From an uncultured Rhodospirillales bacterium (GTDB taxonomy: Bacteria > Pseudomonadota > Alphaproteobacteria > CACIAM-22H2), in assembly GCA_937926175.1 (NCBI GenBank), contig CALANV010000016.1, positions 1-64,000 on the forward strand: 64,000 bases of DNA, given 5' to 3'. The notes below the pieces were generated by a model. It ran no database searches, was not told the DNA's origin, and worked only from the letters and a program-made list of their open reading frames with translations. The position numbers and the translations under genes are program-made. Position 1 is the first letter of the stretch; every line of letters begins with the position of its first letter. Below, one piece after another: positions 16,558 through 25,069 of the stretch.

Positions 16558-18744
16558 ATGACCGCACGAATGCTCGGCAAGCTTGGCGCGTTGACGAAGA
16601 TTGGGGCGAAGGTCGGTGCGTTCGACCGGCTCGGCGTGCGCGGACGCCTTTTTGCAGCGTTCGCCATTATCTCAGCGCTTGCGATCGGAACCACGATAGT
16701 TGCGATCGCCTCGTTTGCCCAGTTGGGCGGCACACTTGACCGCATCGCCAACGACCGCTTGCCGCCGATCATGAGCGCACTGCAGCTGGCGCAGACGACG
16801 GAGAAGATCGTTGGCCTGGGGCCGGCTTTGGCTGGCGCCAACTCGACGGAGGAACTGTCGAACCGTGCCGGTCAGCTTGCCGAGGAGGCGGCGAAGACCA
16901 AGGATCTGCTTGCGAGCATGGAGCAGATGGACATCAGCCGGGAGTCCTTCGAGGAAATCCGCAGCATGATCGGCGAGCTCGTCACGATGTTCAACGAGAT
17001 CGAGAAGAACGTGACGAAGCGGCTCATCCTGCGGTCGCGCATTCAGTCCGATCTCGAAGCCGTGCTCAAGGCGGATGCCGAGATCCAGAAGTTCCTCACG
17101 CTCGTGCTCAACGTCGCCGAGTCGGACCTGACGACGACGTTGGACGAACTCGCGGCCGAGGGTGGCACGGTCGAGGAGAAACAGGCGACCGCCGCCAAAC
17201 TGGTCCAGATCGAAACCAGTATGAAGCCCATGCGGGAGATCCAGCAGGCTCTCGCCGAGAGCGTGAGCAGCATCGTCGAGGGTGCCATTGGCTCCGACAC
17301 GGCGCGGCTCGAGCTCATTCCGCTGCGACTTTCGACGACGCTGCCGATGATGAAAGAGAAGATCGCGACCTTCGACGAGCGTCAGTCGAAGTTCCTGCTC
17401 GAGCAGTTCAGCGTGATCGAGAAGGTGCTGGACAAGGAGGAGGGGCTGCTCGCCCAGCGCATGGAGGAACTCGCGCTCTCCACCCAGGCGCAGAACACCG
17501 TCGATGCCGCGCGCGTGCTGACCGGGTTGCTGTCGGGCTCGGTCGAACGTCTGGTCGCCGCCGAAAAGGAACAGGTCGGGAATGCGACGACGGAATCGCG
17601 CGAACTCGTCACGTCGCGCATTGTCATCCTGATCGCGGCGGCGGTTCTCGTGGTGGTCAGCGCGGTGCTGATCGCGTGGCTCTATGTCGGTCGCCGGGTC
17701 ACGGGCCGCCTCAAGGTCCTCGCGGCAGCGATGCGCCGCATCGCGGGCGGGGAGCTCGAAACCGAGATTCCGGAAGCCGGTCATGACGAGATCGGCGAGA
17801 TGGCCTCCGCGCTGGTGGTCTTCCGCAACAATGCGATCGAGGTCCGCGAGGCCAATGCCCGCGCGCTGCGCGAGCGGGAGGAGGCCGAGAACCAGCGGCG
17901 CCGCGAACGCCTCAAGATTGCCGACGAATTCGAGGCGCAGGTGCGTGGCGTGGTGGACGCGGTGTCGTCGTCGTCGACCCAGCTTCAGTCGAGCGCGCGC
18001 TCGATGGCGTCGGCGGCCGAAGGTGCCGTGCAGCAGAGCGCGACGGTTGCTTCCGCCTCGCAGGATGCGACCAACAACGTCCAGACCGTGGCGGCGGCCG
18101 CCGAGGAACTGTCGAGCTCGATCGCGGAGATCGCGCGCCAAGTTGCCGAATCGGCCAAGATCGCCTCTCAGGCGGTCGAGGAGGCGGGTGCCACCAACCG
18201 GACGATTCAGGGCCTTGCCGATGCGGCGCAGCGGATCGGCGACGTGGTGAAGCTGATCAACGACATCGCCAGCCAGACCAATCTTCTGGCCTTGAACGCG
18301 ACGATCGAGGCGGCGCGCGCCGGCGAGGCCGGCAAGGGCTTCGCGGTGGTCGCCAGCGAGGTCAAGACGCTCGCCACCCAGACCGCCAAGGCGACCGAGG
18401 AGATCGCCCAGCAGATCGCCGCGATACAGAGCGCGACTGGCGATGCCGTGGCGGCGATCAAGGGCATCGGCGGCACGATCGGGCGCATCAGCGAGATCGC
18501 GACGACGATCGCGACCGCGGTGGAGGAACAGGGCGCCGCAACACGCGAGATCGCACGCAACGTGCAGCAGGCGGCCCGCGGCACCAACGAAGTCTCGAGC
18601 AACATCGTCGGCGTCAAGCAGGCGGCCGTGCAGACCGGCACGGCGGCAGCGGAGGTTCTGAACGCCGCCAACGCGCTGTCGGAGCAGGCCGAGAGGCTGC
18701 GCGTCGGCGTCGACGAGTTCCTTGCCCAAATCCGTCTCGGGTAA
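16558..18744 (+). CDS. Methyl-accepting chemotaxis protein
   Basis: 728 residues. A membrane span at about 30-53 and another at about 354-378 enclose a roughly 300-residue, largely helical periplasmic sensor domain. HAMP follows (GRRVTGRLKVLAAAMRRIAGG), then a long coiled coil. The signalling hairpin tip, INDIASQTNLLALNATIEAARAGEAGKGFAVVASEV broken around residues 567-600, is the strictly conserved CheA/CheW-binding part. The ligand is unknown. There is no C-terminal CheR-tether pentapeptide. It stands alone with no other chemotaxis gene in the window. Confidence 0.95.
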   Translation: MTARMLGKLGALTKIGAKVGAFDRLGVRGRLFAAFAIISALAIGTTIVAIASFAQLGGTLDRIANDRLPPIMSALQLAQTTEKIVGLGPALAGANSTEELSNRAGQLAEEAAKTKDLLASMEQMDISRESFEEIRSMIGELVTMFNEIEKNVTKRLILRSRIQSDLEAVLKADAEIQKFLTLVLNVAESDLTTTLDELAAEGGTVEEKQATAAKLVQIETSMKPMREIQQALAESVSSIVEGAIGSDTARLELIPLRLSTTLPMMKEKIATFDERQSKFLLEQFSVIEKVLDKEEGLLAQRMEELALSTQAQNTVDAARVLTGLLSGSVERLVAAEKEQVGNATTESRELVTSRIVILIAAAVLVVVSAVLIAWLYVGRRVTGRLKVLAAAMRRIAGGELETEIPEAGHDEIGEMASALVVFRNNAIEVREANARALREREEAENQRRRERLKIADEFEAQVRGVVDAVSSSSTQLQSSARSMASAAEGAVQQSATVASASQDATNNVQTVAAAAEELSSSIAEIARQVAESAKIASQAVEEAGATNRTIQGLADAAQRIGDVVKLINDIASQTNLLALNATIEAARAGEAGKGFAVVASEVKTLATQTAKATEEIAQQIAAIQSATGDAVAAIKGIGGTIGRISEIATTIATAVEEQGAATREIARNVQQAARGTNEVSSNIVGVKQAAVQTGTAAAEVLNAANALSEQAERLRVGVDEFLAQIRLG

Positions 18745-18776
18745 GCAGCCGATCGAAAGCCAGCATGTACCGGACG

Positions 18777-18807
18777 CCCCTCACGCCGATGGTTTCGGCG
18801 TGAGGGG
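18777..18807. terminator. Strong hairpin between convergent genes
   Basis: A 13-bp perfect stem CCCCTCACGCCGA (18777-18789) / TCGGCGTGAGGGG (18795-18807) with a 5-base loop lies between the converging chemoreceptor and GntR genes. No T-run follows on either strand, so it may act as a transcript 3'-end stabiliser or as a weak two-way terminator rather than a classical one. Confidence 0.5.
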
Positions 18808-18891
18808 GTGCCGGGACACGTTCCCGCGCCGATCGCGCGTCGGCCGGGGCGTCTTTCGAGGACGCCGGCGTCCTGCGCCCTCGACCCTTTC

Positions 18892-19563
18892 TCAGCCTTC
18901 GCGGCGCGCCGTTCCCAAAAGGTCGCGCGTCACCGTCTCGAGGTGATCGCGCATGATGCGTTCGGCGCCGACGTCGTCGCGTTGCCTGATAGCGGCAACG
19001 AGACGGCGGTGCTGGTCCGCGTAGACGTCCTTCCTCTGCCTGGTCAGGCTCGCATCCTTGAGCTGCCCCCAGACCTGTTCGCCGCGGACGGCATTGACGG
19101 CATTGAACAGGGACAGCAGCAGCGTGTTGCGCGCCGCGGTCGCGATGGTTCGGTGGAGCATGCCGTCCCACATCTCGAACGCGCTCGTCGTTGTCGCGGC
19201 CTCTCCCTTTCTGAGGCAGTTCTCCATCACCGAGATGTCGTTGGCGCTTGCGCGTATCGCCGCGAGCGCCGCCATTGACGGCTCGATGATGCGACGGACC
19301 TCCATGACTTCGGCCGGATTGGTGAACCGCGTCACGGCGGCGCCAGCCTCGATCACGGGCGGTCGCGCGCCGGCGAACGTGCCGCGGCCGACATGTCGCC
19401 AGATCTTGCCCTCGGCCTCGAGCACCTCGAGCGCGCGGCGCAGCGTGCCGCGGCTGACGCCGAGCCGCGTCGCCAGCACGCGCTCGGGCGGCAGGCGTTC
19501 GCCGGCTCGGCTGGCTTCCTTCACGATCTGACGCAGGCGCGTGAGGGTCGCATCGGTGCGCAT
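18892..19563 (-). CDS. GntR family regulator, FadR/FCD subfamily
   Basis: 223 residues. The winged helix-turn-helix is at 20-65 (LPPERVLATRLGVSRGTLRRALEVLE, then GKIWRHVGRGTF). The rest is an all-helical FCD ligand domain with the metal-binding pattern expected of the subfamily (E-x2-R-x2-E at about 88-95, D-x3-H in MWDGMLHRTIA, then DQHRRLVAAI and RDHLE). Such proteins usually repress and are released by a carboxylate. It is divergent from the FAH hydrolase and tctCBA genes, and two matching dyads lie in the shared intergenic region, so it most likely controls that cluster and itself. Confidence 0.92.
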   Translation of the reverse strand: MRTDATLTRLRQIVKEASRAGERLPPERVLATRLGVSRGTLRRALEVLEAEGKIWRHVGRGTFAGARPPVIEAGAAVTRFTNPAEVMEVRRIIEPSMAALAAIRASANDISVMENCLRKGEAATTTSAFEMWDGMLHRTIATAARNTLLLSLFNAVNAVRGEQVWGQLKDASLTRQRKDVYADQHRRLVAAIRQRDDVGAERIMRDHLETVTRDLLGTARREG

Positions 19564-19577
19564 GGCCGTCTTTTATG

Positions 19578-19592
19578 CCAATCCGATATTGG
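19578..19592. promoter_or_regulatory. Operator-like dyad 1 (CCAAT-N5-ATTGG)
   Basis: CCAAT CCGAT ATTGG, followed by TTCAAA. It lies 14 bases upstream of the GntR gene start. The same dyad and flank occur at 19663, centred 85 bp away. GntR/FCD regulators bind such short palindromes, so this is a likely autoregulatory site. Confidence 0.6.
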
Positions 19593-19662
19593 TTCAAACA
19601 GCTTTGTTGAATTCACGTCAACGAATGGGTAACACGAATGCCTCGTGGCAACCAATAATAGA

Positions 19663-19677
19663 CCAATCATAGATTGG
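19663..19677. promoter_or_regulatory. Operator-like dyad 2 (CCAAT-N5-ATTGG)
   Basis: CCAAT CATAG ATTGG, again followed by TTCAAAA, ending 17 bases before the start of the FAH hydrolase gene; binding here would block initiation. A half-site ACCAAT lies a little upstream at 19650. Its match to dyad 1 supports control of both directions by the adjacent GntR protein. Confidence 0.6.
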
Positions 19678-19694
19678 TTCAAAATGGTGAAACC

Positions 19695-20576
19695 GTGCGA
19701 CTGGTAACTTTCGACGACGGCAAGGGAGCGCGCGTCGGCATTCTCGACGCGTCGGCGAAAACGATCATTGATCTCTGCGTCGGCGACCTGCCGCGCGACA
19801 TGATCGCGCTGATCGCGTTGGGCGCGGACGGCCTTGAAAGGACGAAGCGTGCCGCGGCGACGGCGCCGCGACTTGCGGCCGACGCGGTGCGGCTGCTTGC
19901 GCCCATTCCGCGGCCCGCGCGCAACATTTTCTGCGTGGGCAAGAACTACCACGAGCATGCACACGAGTTTCATTCGAGCGGCTTCGACGCGTCGGCCGGC
20001 GCGACTGCCGTGCCGGACGTTCCCATCATCTTCACCAAGCCCCCGTCGACGGTGATCGGACCCGGCACGCCGATTCCGGCACATCTCGACCCGACCAACT
20101 CGGTGGATTACGAAGGCGAGCTGACCGTCGTCATCGGCAAGGGCGGCCGCGGCATTCCGCGATCGCGCGCATTCGAGCACGTCTATGGCTATACGATCAT
20201 CAATGACGTCACGGCGCGCACGCTCCAGCACCGCCACAAGCAGTGGTTCCTGGGCAAGAGCATCGACGGATTCTGTCCGATGGGACCGGTGCTGCTGACC
20301 GCCGACGAAGTTCCGGACGTCGGGGCCATGCATCTAGTGACGCGGGTCAACGGTGAGGTACGCCAGGACGCGAAGGTCGCCAACCTGATTTTCGACATCC
20401 CGACGCTGATCGAGACGATCTCCGCCGGCATTACGCTCGAGCCGGGCGATCTCATCGCCACCGGCACGCCGTCGGGCGTGGGCATCGGCTTCAAGCCGCC
20501 TAAGTACCTGAAGAAGGGCGACGTGGTATCGATTACGATCGATCCGATCGGCGAGCTGGTTAATCCGGTCGATTGA
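19695..20576 (+). CDS. Fumarylacetoacetate hydrolase family protein
   Basis: 293 residues. The FAH fold is shown by IFCVGKNYHEHAHE, then IIFTKPPSTVIGPG, DYEGELTVVIGKGGRGI (metal-binding Glu residues) and GTPSGVGIGF. Family members split or decarboxylate acylpyruvates or related beta-diketo acids. A GTG at 19695 is the most likely start (GGTGA just upstream); a TTG at 19674 would fall inside operator dyad 2. First gene of the run that continues with tctCBA, so it probably handles the carboxylate that this transporter brings in. Confidence 0.88.
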   Translation: MRLVTFDDGKGARVGILDASAKTIIDLCVGDLPRDMIALIALGADGLERTKRAAATAPRLAADAVRLLAPIPRPARNIFCVGKNYHEHAHEFHSSGFDASAGATAVPDVPIIFTKPPSTVIGPGTPIPAHLDPTNSVDYEGELTVVIGKGGRGIPRSRAFEHVYGYTIINDVTARTLQHRHKQWFLGKSIDGFCPMGPVLLTADEVPDVGAMHLVTRVNGEVRQDAKVANLIFDIPTLIETISAGITLEPGDLIATGTPSGVGIGFKPPKYLKKGDVVSITIDPIGELVNPVD

Positions 20577-20617
20577 GGAGACGCTCAGCAAAGGACCGAG
20601 CAAGACGGAGGATCGCC

Positions 20618-21613
20618 ATGTCACATTTCCGCAAGTTCATGTGGGCCGTCGCGGCGGCATCGATGTTGCTCGTACCGGCGGCTGCCCCGGCGCAGGATGC
20701 CTATCCCTCGCGCCCGATCACGATGATCGTGCCGTTCCCGCCGGGCGGCGTGGCCGACCAGTCCGGCCGTCCGGTCGCCGCCGCGCTCGAGAAGATTCTC
20801 AAGCAGCCGGTGGTCGTGACCAACCGGCCCGGGGCGGGCGGGGCCGTCGGCATGGCCGCTGCGGCCAACGCCAAGCCCGACGGCTACACGATCCTGATGG
20901 CGCTCTCGAGCATCTCCATCATTCCCGAAGCCGACAAGCTGTTCGGCCGCCAGCCGGCGTACCAGATGAGCCAGCTTGCGCCGGTGGCGCTCGTCACGGC
21001 CGATCCGACCGTTCTGGTCGTGTCCGCCGACAGCCCATGGAAAACAGTGGAGGACTTCGTCGAGGACGCGAAGAAGCGCCCCGGCGAGATCTCGTTTTCG
21101 TCCTCGGGCGTGTACGGCACGCTGCACATGGCGATGGAAATGTTCGCGCACGCGGCGGACATCAAGCTGCGGCACGTCCCCTTCAGCGGCGGCGGGCCGG
21201 CGCTGACGGCGCTGCTCGGCAATCACGTTCAGGCGCTCGCCTCTGGCCCCGGGCCGGTGATCCCGCACATCAAGGCCGGGAAGCTGCGCGCGCTTGCGAG
21301 CTGGGGTGAGAAGCGGCTCGATGCGCTGCCGGACGTGCCGACGTTCAAGGAACTCGGTTACAAGGACGTCGAGTTCTATATCTGGTCGGGCGTGTTCGTG
21401 CCGGCCGGCACGCCGGAGCCCGTCATGAAGGTGTTGCGCGACGCCATGCGCCAGGTGGTCGAGGATCCGGAGTTCAAGAGCGCGATGGAGAAGCTCCAGA
21501 CGCCGGTCGTCTACATGGATGCGCCGGAGTTCCAGAAGTTCTGGGACCGCGACGCGGCAATGCTCGCGGCCGCCGTGCAGCGCGTCGGTCGCATCGAGGA
21601 AAAGAAGCAGTAA
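20618..21613 (+). CDS. tctC: Tripartite tricarboxylate transporter, substrate-binding protein (TctC/Bug)
   Basis: 331 residues with a Sec signal peptide (hydrophobic 8-20, cleavage probably at APA-QD). The mature start YPSRPITMIVPFPPGG and the segments NRPGAGG and GYTILM are typical of Bug/TctC periplasmic proteins, which carry carboxylates between two lobes. The ATG at 20618 follows CGGAGG; the frame runs upstream to 20573 without sense. It lies 41 bases after the hydrolase gene and 4 before tctB. The true ligand cannot be read off; Bug proteins bind many mono-, di- and tricarboxylates. Confidence 0.92.
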   Translation: MSHFRKFMWAVAAASMLLVPAAAPAQDAYPSRPITMIVPFPPGGVADQSGRPVAAALEKILKQPVVVTNRPGAGGAVGMAAAANAKPDGYTILMALSSISIIPEADKLFGRQPAYQMSQLAPVALVTADPTVLVVSADSPWKTVEDFVEDAKKRPGEISFSSSGVYGTLHMAMEMFAHAADIKLRHVPFSGGGPALTALLGNHVQALASGPGPVIPHIKAGKLRALASWGEKRLDALPDVPTFKELGYKDVEFYIWSGVFVPAGTPEPVMKVLRDAMRQVVEDPEFKSAMEKLQTPVVYMDAPEFQKFWDRDAAMLAAAVQRVGRIEEKKQ

Positions 21614-21617
21614 CCTG

Positions 21618-22094
21618 ATGACGGTTCCGATTGGCGGTCGGGGACCGGCCGGGGGGCTGACCCGCGACCGGTTCGCCGGCCTCGTTCTGGTCGCATTGGC
21701 GGCCTTCATTGCGTGGGAGACGCGGGTCCTGCCGCTCGGCACGTTCCGCGAACCCGGTCCCGGCTACATGCCGCTCCTCACCGCGGTCGTCCTCGGCGTG
21801 ATGGGCCTCGTCGTGGCGCTGCGCGGCGGCGGGCCGGCGCTGCGCGACATGAGCTGGTCCGAGGGCCGGCATGCGGCGATGCTGCTTGCCGCCTGCGCGT
21901 TCGCGGCGCTGGCGCTGGAGCGGATCGGCTACCGGCTCACCGTCATCGCGCTGCTCGTCTTCTTTCTCGGTGTCCTTGAGCGCAAGCATCCCTTGGCCGT
22001 CGCCGTCGTCACGCTGGCGCTTGCGTTCGGTTCCTTCTTCCTGTTCTCCGACCTCCTGCGCGTGCCGTTGCCGCGTAGCCCGTGGGGCTTCTGA
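21618..22094 (+). CDS. tctB: Tripartite tricarboxylate transporter, small membrane subunit TctB
   Basis: 158 residues with four hydrophobic segments (about 14-33, 46-64, 83-100 and 107-140). The motif FREPGPGYMP after the first helix is the usual TctB mark. It partners TctA in the membrane. Begins 4 bases after the tctC stop. Confidence 0.88.
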   Translation: MTVPIGGRGPAGGLTRDRFAGLVLVALAAFIAWETRVLPLGTFREPGPGYMPLLTAVVLGVMGLVVALRGGGPALRDMSWSEGRHAAMLLAACAFAALALERIGYRLTVIALLVFFLGVLERKHPLAVAVVTLALAFGSFFLFSDLLRVPLPRSPWGF

Positions 22095-22145
22095 CTTGAA
22101 CGACGACCCGGTGCAGGCGCCTCTACTTGTCTGCGGAGTTCCGGT

Positions 22146-23660
22146 GTGACCGATACGCTCTCCAATCTCTTTCTCGGCTTCACGGTCGCTCTTTCGCCCG
22201 ACGTCCTGCTCTTCGCCGTCGTCGGGTGCATCATCGGCACACTCGTCGGCATGCTGCCCGGCGTCGGGCCGCTCGCCGGCATCAGTCTGCTGCTGCCGGT
22301 CACGTTCGGCCTCAACCCGACCACGGCGATCGTGCTGCTCGCCGGCATCTATTACGGTGCGATGTACGGCGGCTCGACGACGTCGATCCTGATGCGCATA
22401 CCGGGCGAGGCCGCATCGGTGATGACGTGCATCGACGGCTATGCGATGACGCAGCGCGGCCGCGGCGGCCCCGCACTGGCGATCGCGGCAATCGGTTCCT
22501 TCATCGCGGGCACGGTCAGCGTCGTCGGCCTGATGCTGTTGGCACCGCCGCTCGCCGCCGTCGCCCTTCGTTTCGGGCCGCCGGAATACTTCGCGCTGCT
22601 GACGCTCGGGCTCCTCGTCCTCGCTTTTCTTACCGGTGGCTCAATGCCCAAGTCGCTGGCCATGGCGGCGCTGGGCCTGTTCCTCGGCACGATCGGCATC
22701 GACCTGATGAGCGGATTCTTCCGCTTCCAGTACGGGTTGATCGAACTCGGCGACGGTATCGGCATCGTGCCCGTCGCCGTCGGTCTGTTCGGCATTTCCG
22801 AGATTCTGCTGACCGCGGGCCAGGAGACGCCGCCGCAGGTCCAGAAGCCGAAGCTCAGGGATCTGCCGCCCTCGCGCGAGGAGCTGCGCGCGGCAATGGG
22901 GCCGGTCGGCCGCGGCACCGTGCTCGGCTTTCTCATCGGCATTGTCCCGGGCTCGGCGCACGTCATCTCGTCGTTCGTGTCCTACGCGCTGGAGCGGCGG
23001 CTGTCGCGCCATCCGGAACGTTTCGGCAAGGGCGCGGTCGAGGGCGTCGCCGGGCCTGAGTCGGCGAACAACGCCGCGGCCTGCGGCTCGTTCGTGCCGA
23101 TGCTGTCGCTCGGCGTGCCGTCGGGTCCGATCCCCGCTGTGATGCTGGCGGCGCTCATGGTCCACGGTATCGCGCCGGGCCCGCTCCTGATGCAGCAGCA
23201 GCCGGAGCTGTTCTGGGGTTTCATTGCCAGCATGTATGTCGGCAATCTGGTGCTGCTGATCCTCAACCTGCCGCTCGTCGGCCTGTTCGTGAACCTGCTG
23301 CGCATTCCCTATGCCTATCTCTACCCGGCGATCCTCGTCTTCTGCGTGCTGGGCGTGTACTCGGTTAACAACAGCGTCATCGACGTGTGGATCATGACGG
23401 TCATGGGGGCGCTCGGCTACGTGCTGCGCAAGTTCGACTTCGAGGTCGCGCCGATCGTGCTCGGTCTCGTCCTGTCGCCGATGCTGGAAACGGCGCTCCG
23501 CCAGTCGCTCGCGATGTCGTCCGGCAGTTATGCGATCTTCATCGACCGCCCGATCGCCGTCGGCATGCTGGCGGTTGCAGCGGCGCTCTTCCTGGTCAGT
23601 TTCCTGCCGGCGCTCAAGCGTGGCGCCGGCTGGCGCCGCACCATCGGTCTCGAGACCTGA
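22146..23660 (+). CDS. tctA: Tripartite tricarboxylate transporter, large membrane subunit TctA
   Basis: 504 residues with about twelve membrane spans. The conserved TctA start GTLVGMLPGVGPLAGISLLLP and the second half-motif LGVPSGPIPAVMLAALMVHGIAPGPLL are present. It is the ion-coupled permease that takes the substrate from TctC. GTG start with GCGGAG eight bases before. A gap of 51 bases separates it from tctB. Last recognisable gene of the cluster; no terminator was found just behind it. Confidence 0.93.
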   Translation: MTDTLSNLFLGFTVALSPDVLLFAVVGCIIGTLVGMLPGVGPLAGISLLLPVTFGLNPTTAIVLLAGIYYGAMYGGSTTSILMRIPGEAASVMTCIDGYAMTQRGRGGPALAIAAIGSFIAGTVSVVGLMLLAPPLAAVALRFGPPEYFALLTLGLLVLAFLTGGSMPKSLAMAALGLFLGTIGIDLMSGFFRFQYGLIELGDGIGIVPVAVGLFGISEILLTAGQETPPQVQKPKLRDLPPSREELRAAMGPVGRGTVLGFLIGIVPGSAHVISSFVSYALERRLSRHPERFGKGAVEGVAGPESANNAAACGSFVPMLSLGVPSGPIPAVMLAALMVHGIAPGPLLMQQQPELFWGFIASMYVGNLVLLILNLPLVGLFVNLLRIPYAYLYPAILVFCVLGVYSVNNSVIDVWIMTVMGALGYVLRKFDFEVAPIVLGLVLSPMLETALRQSLAMSSGSYAIFIDRPIAVGMLAVAAALFLVSFLPALKRGAGWRRTIGLET

Positions 23661-25069
23661 AGCGGAACCGGGGCCGGCTACGACCGCCGGCGGCAGGACC
23701 GCCGATGGCCCGGCTTCGGCGTCGCCGCAAAGGCCTGTCCCGTTGTCCCGGCTAATCGACATTTGGCGCGGCGAGGTTCAGCCGCGTCGGCGAACGGAGT
23801 TGCTCAAAGCTTTCTCTGTAAAAGCGTTTAGGTGCGGTTGCGCCGCATATCCTGGGCAATTCGTGGGTCGTGGATGTAACCTTGAGGCCTGCCACAAAAC
23901 GGGGTGGCTGTCGGTTATCACTATGCGCTCGGGTGCTACGTTCTTCCGGATAAATGCCTGCAGCATGGGGCCGGTTCGCCTGGGATGGACGCCAAGCGAA
24001 CGCAGCCGGCGCGCGGGTGGGCGGCCGATACATCGAGCCATTTCCGGGCGACTTGCCGGCGCCGCGGTCGATGACCTCCGCTGCGTTGAGGGTGAGAATC
24101 CTCTTTGTTTGGTCGAGTTGAAGGGACTGTCTTTCGTTCGAAACGGCGACGCGGTCCGGTTCATCTCGATAACGTCCGAGAGCGGGGCGACCGGAGGCAG
24201 CTGGGAGCGGGCTGCCGCGAGATGTGCGGCTCAGAACCATTCGTGCAGCCATGCTTTCGAGCAAAGCATGGCAATGTCCGCGGTCATTGAGGTCTGTCGG
24301 CGCACTCCAAGAACGCGCAGGTCGCCGCACCGACCTCCAGCAGTGTGGCGTTTTCGTTTCTGCACATTGGGCAGATGAACCCCGGGCGGCGACGCGTGAA
24401 CAAGAACCCGGCACAGGTGGTGCCGCCCGGCAAGCGCTTCCGGAATTGGGAAAGAGTACGGGTGAGGCGGCGGCATCGGAGCTGGTTGTTGCTACGGCTG
24501 ATAGTGCCCGAAGATCCTCGTCCTGCCACCAAAACACCGCCATAGATTGTGTGCGCTGGGGCGGCGAGAGAAGTCTTGTGAATGCGCGCACAAACAGCGG
24601 TACTGACCACCTGCCGGCGGCGGAAATATGGGCGCCCGACCGTCCGGAACGAATACGAGATCGCGCTCGATTCGCACCATGACCAGCGTGATTTCGATCC
24701 GCTCAATTTCATTGGCACAGGGAGGAGGGTAGCGCCTCTCCGAACTGGCGAATATCCAGCCGCAATACGTGCGCTGAAACATCTTCGTGAAACGGAAAAC
24801 GCCCTCCTCGAGGGCGATCAGAAGATGCTCGGGCGATAGATGGTCGTTCGTCGCTCGCTTTGGACGTGATTCTTTTCGGGAGGATACTGGATCGCGATCT
24901 TTGCGCCTGAATGCGCGAAAGCTCGCCGGTCTTTCCGCATGTAACGGCGGAATTTTTCTTGACACCCATTATCAGGCTCACTACCTGAACGGGCTTATTT
25001 AATCATAACTTCCACCGCGCAGGCACAACGGGGAGGCGTGGGCGCGGTCGTCCTCGCGGGAGGCTAGGT
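23661..25069. other. 1.4-kb gene-poor stretch between tctA and the HAF-repeat gene
   Basis: No frame here can be supported as a gene. The longest (23530-24378 plus, 23752-24591 minus, 24492-24965 minus) show no family motif, no ribosome-binding site and codon use unlike the neighbours. The composition is visibly less G/C-biased from about 23.8 kb on. A short minus-strand piece near 24284-24400 has a CPMC-type Cys pair but no context. A TTGACA at 24959-24964, with TACCTG 17 bases further on, may be the promoter of the next gene. Decayed acquired DNA is a reasonable guess. Confidence 0.5.

Noticed and set aside
16672..18729. Minus-strand 685-codon frame opposite the chemoreceptor
   Set aside because: Mirror frame of a clear chemoreceptor gene; no similarity to any protein family.
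24492..24965. Minus-strand 157-codon frame in the gene-poor stretch
   Set aside because: Parts look protein-like (ERIEITLVMVRIERDLVFV), but no start signal, no domain and no link to neighbours; could be decayed, cannot be supported.
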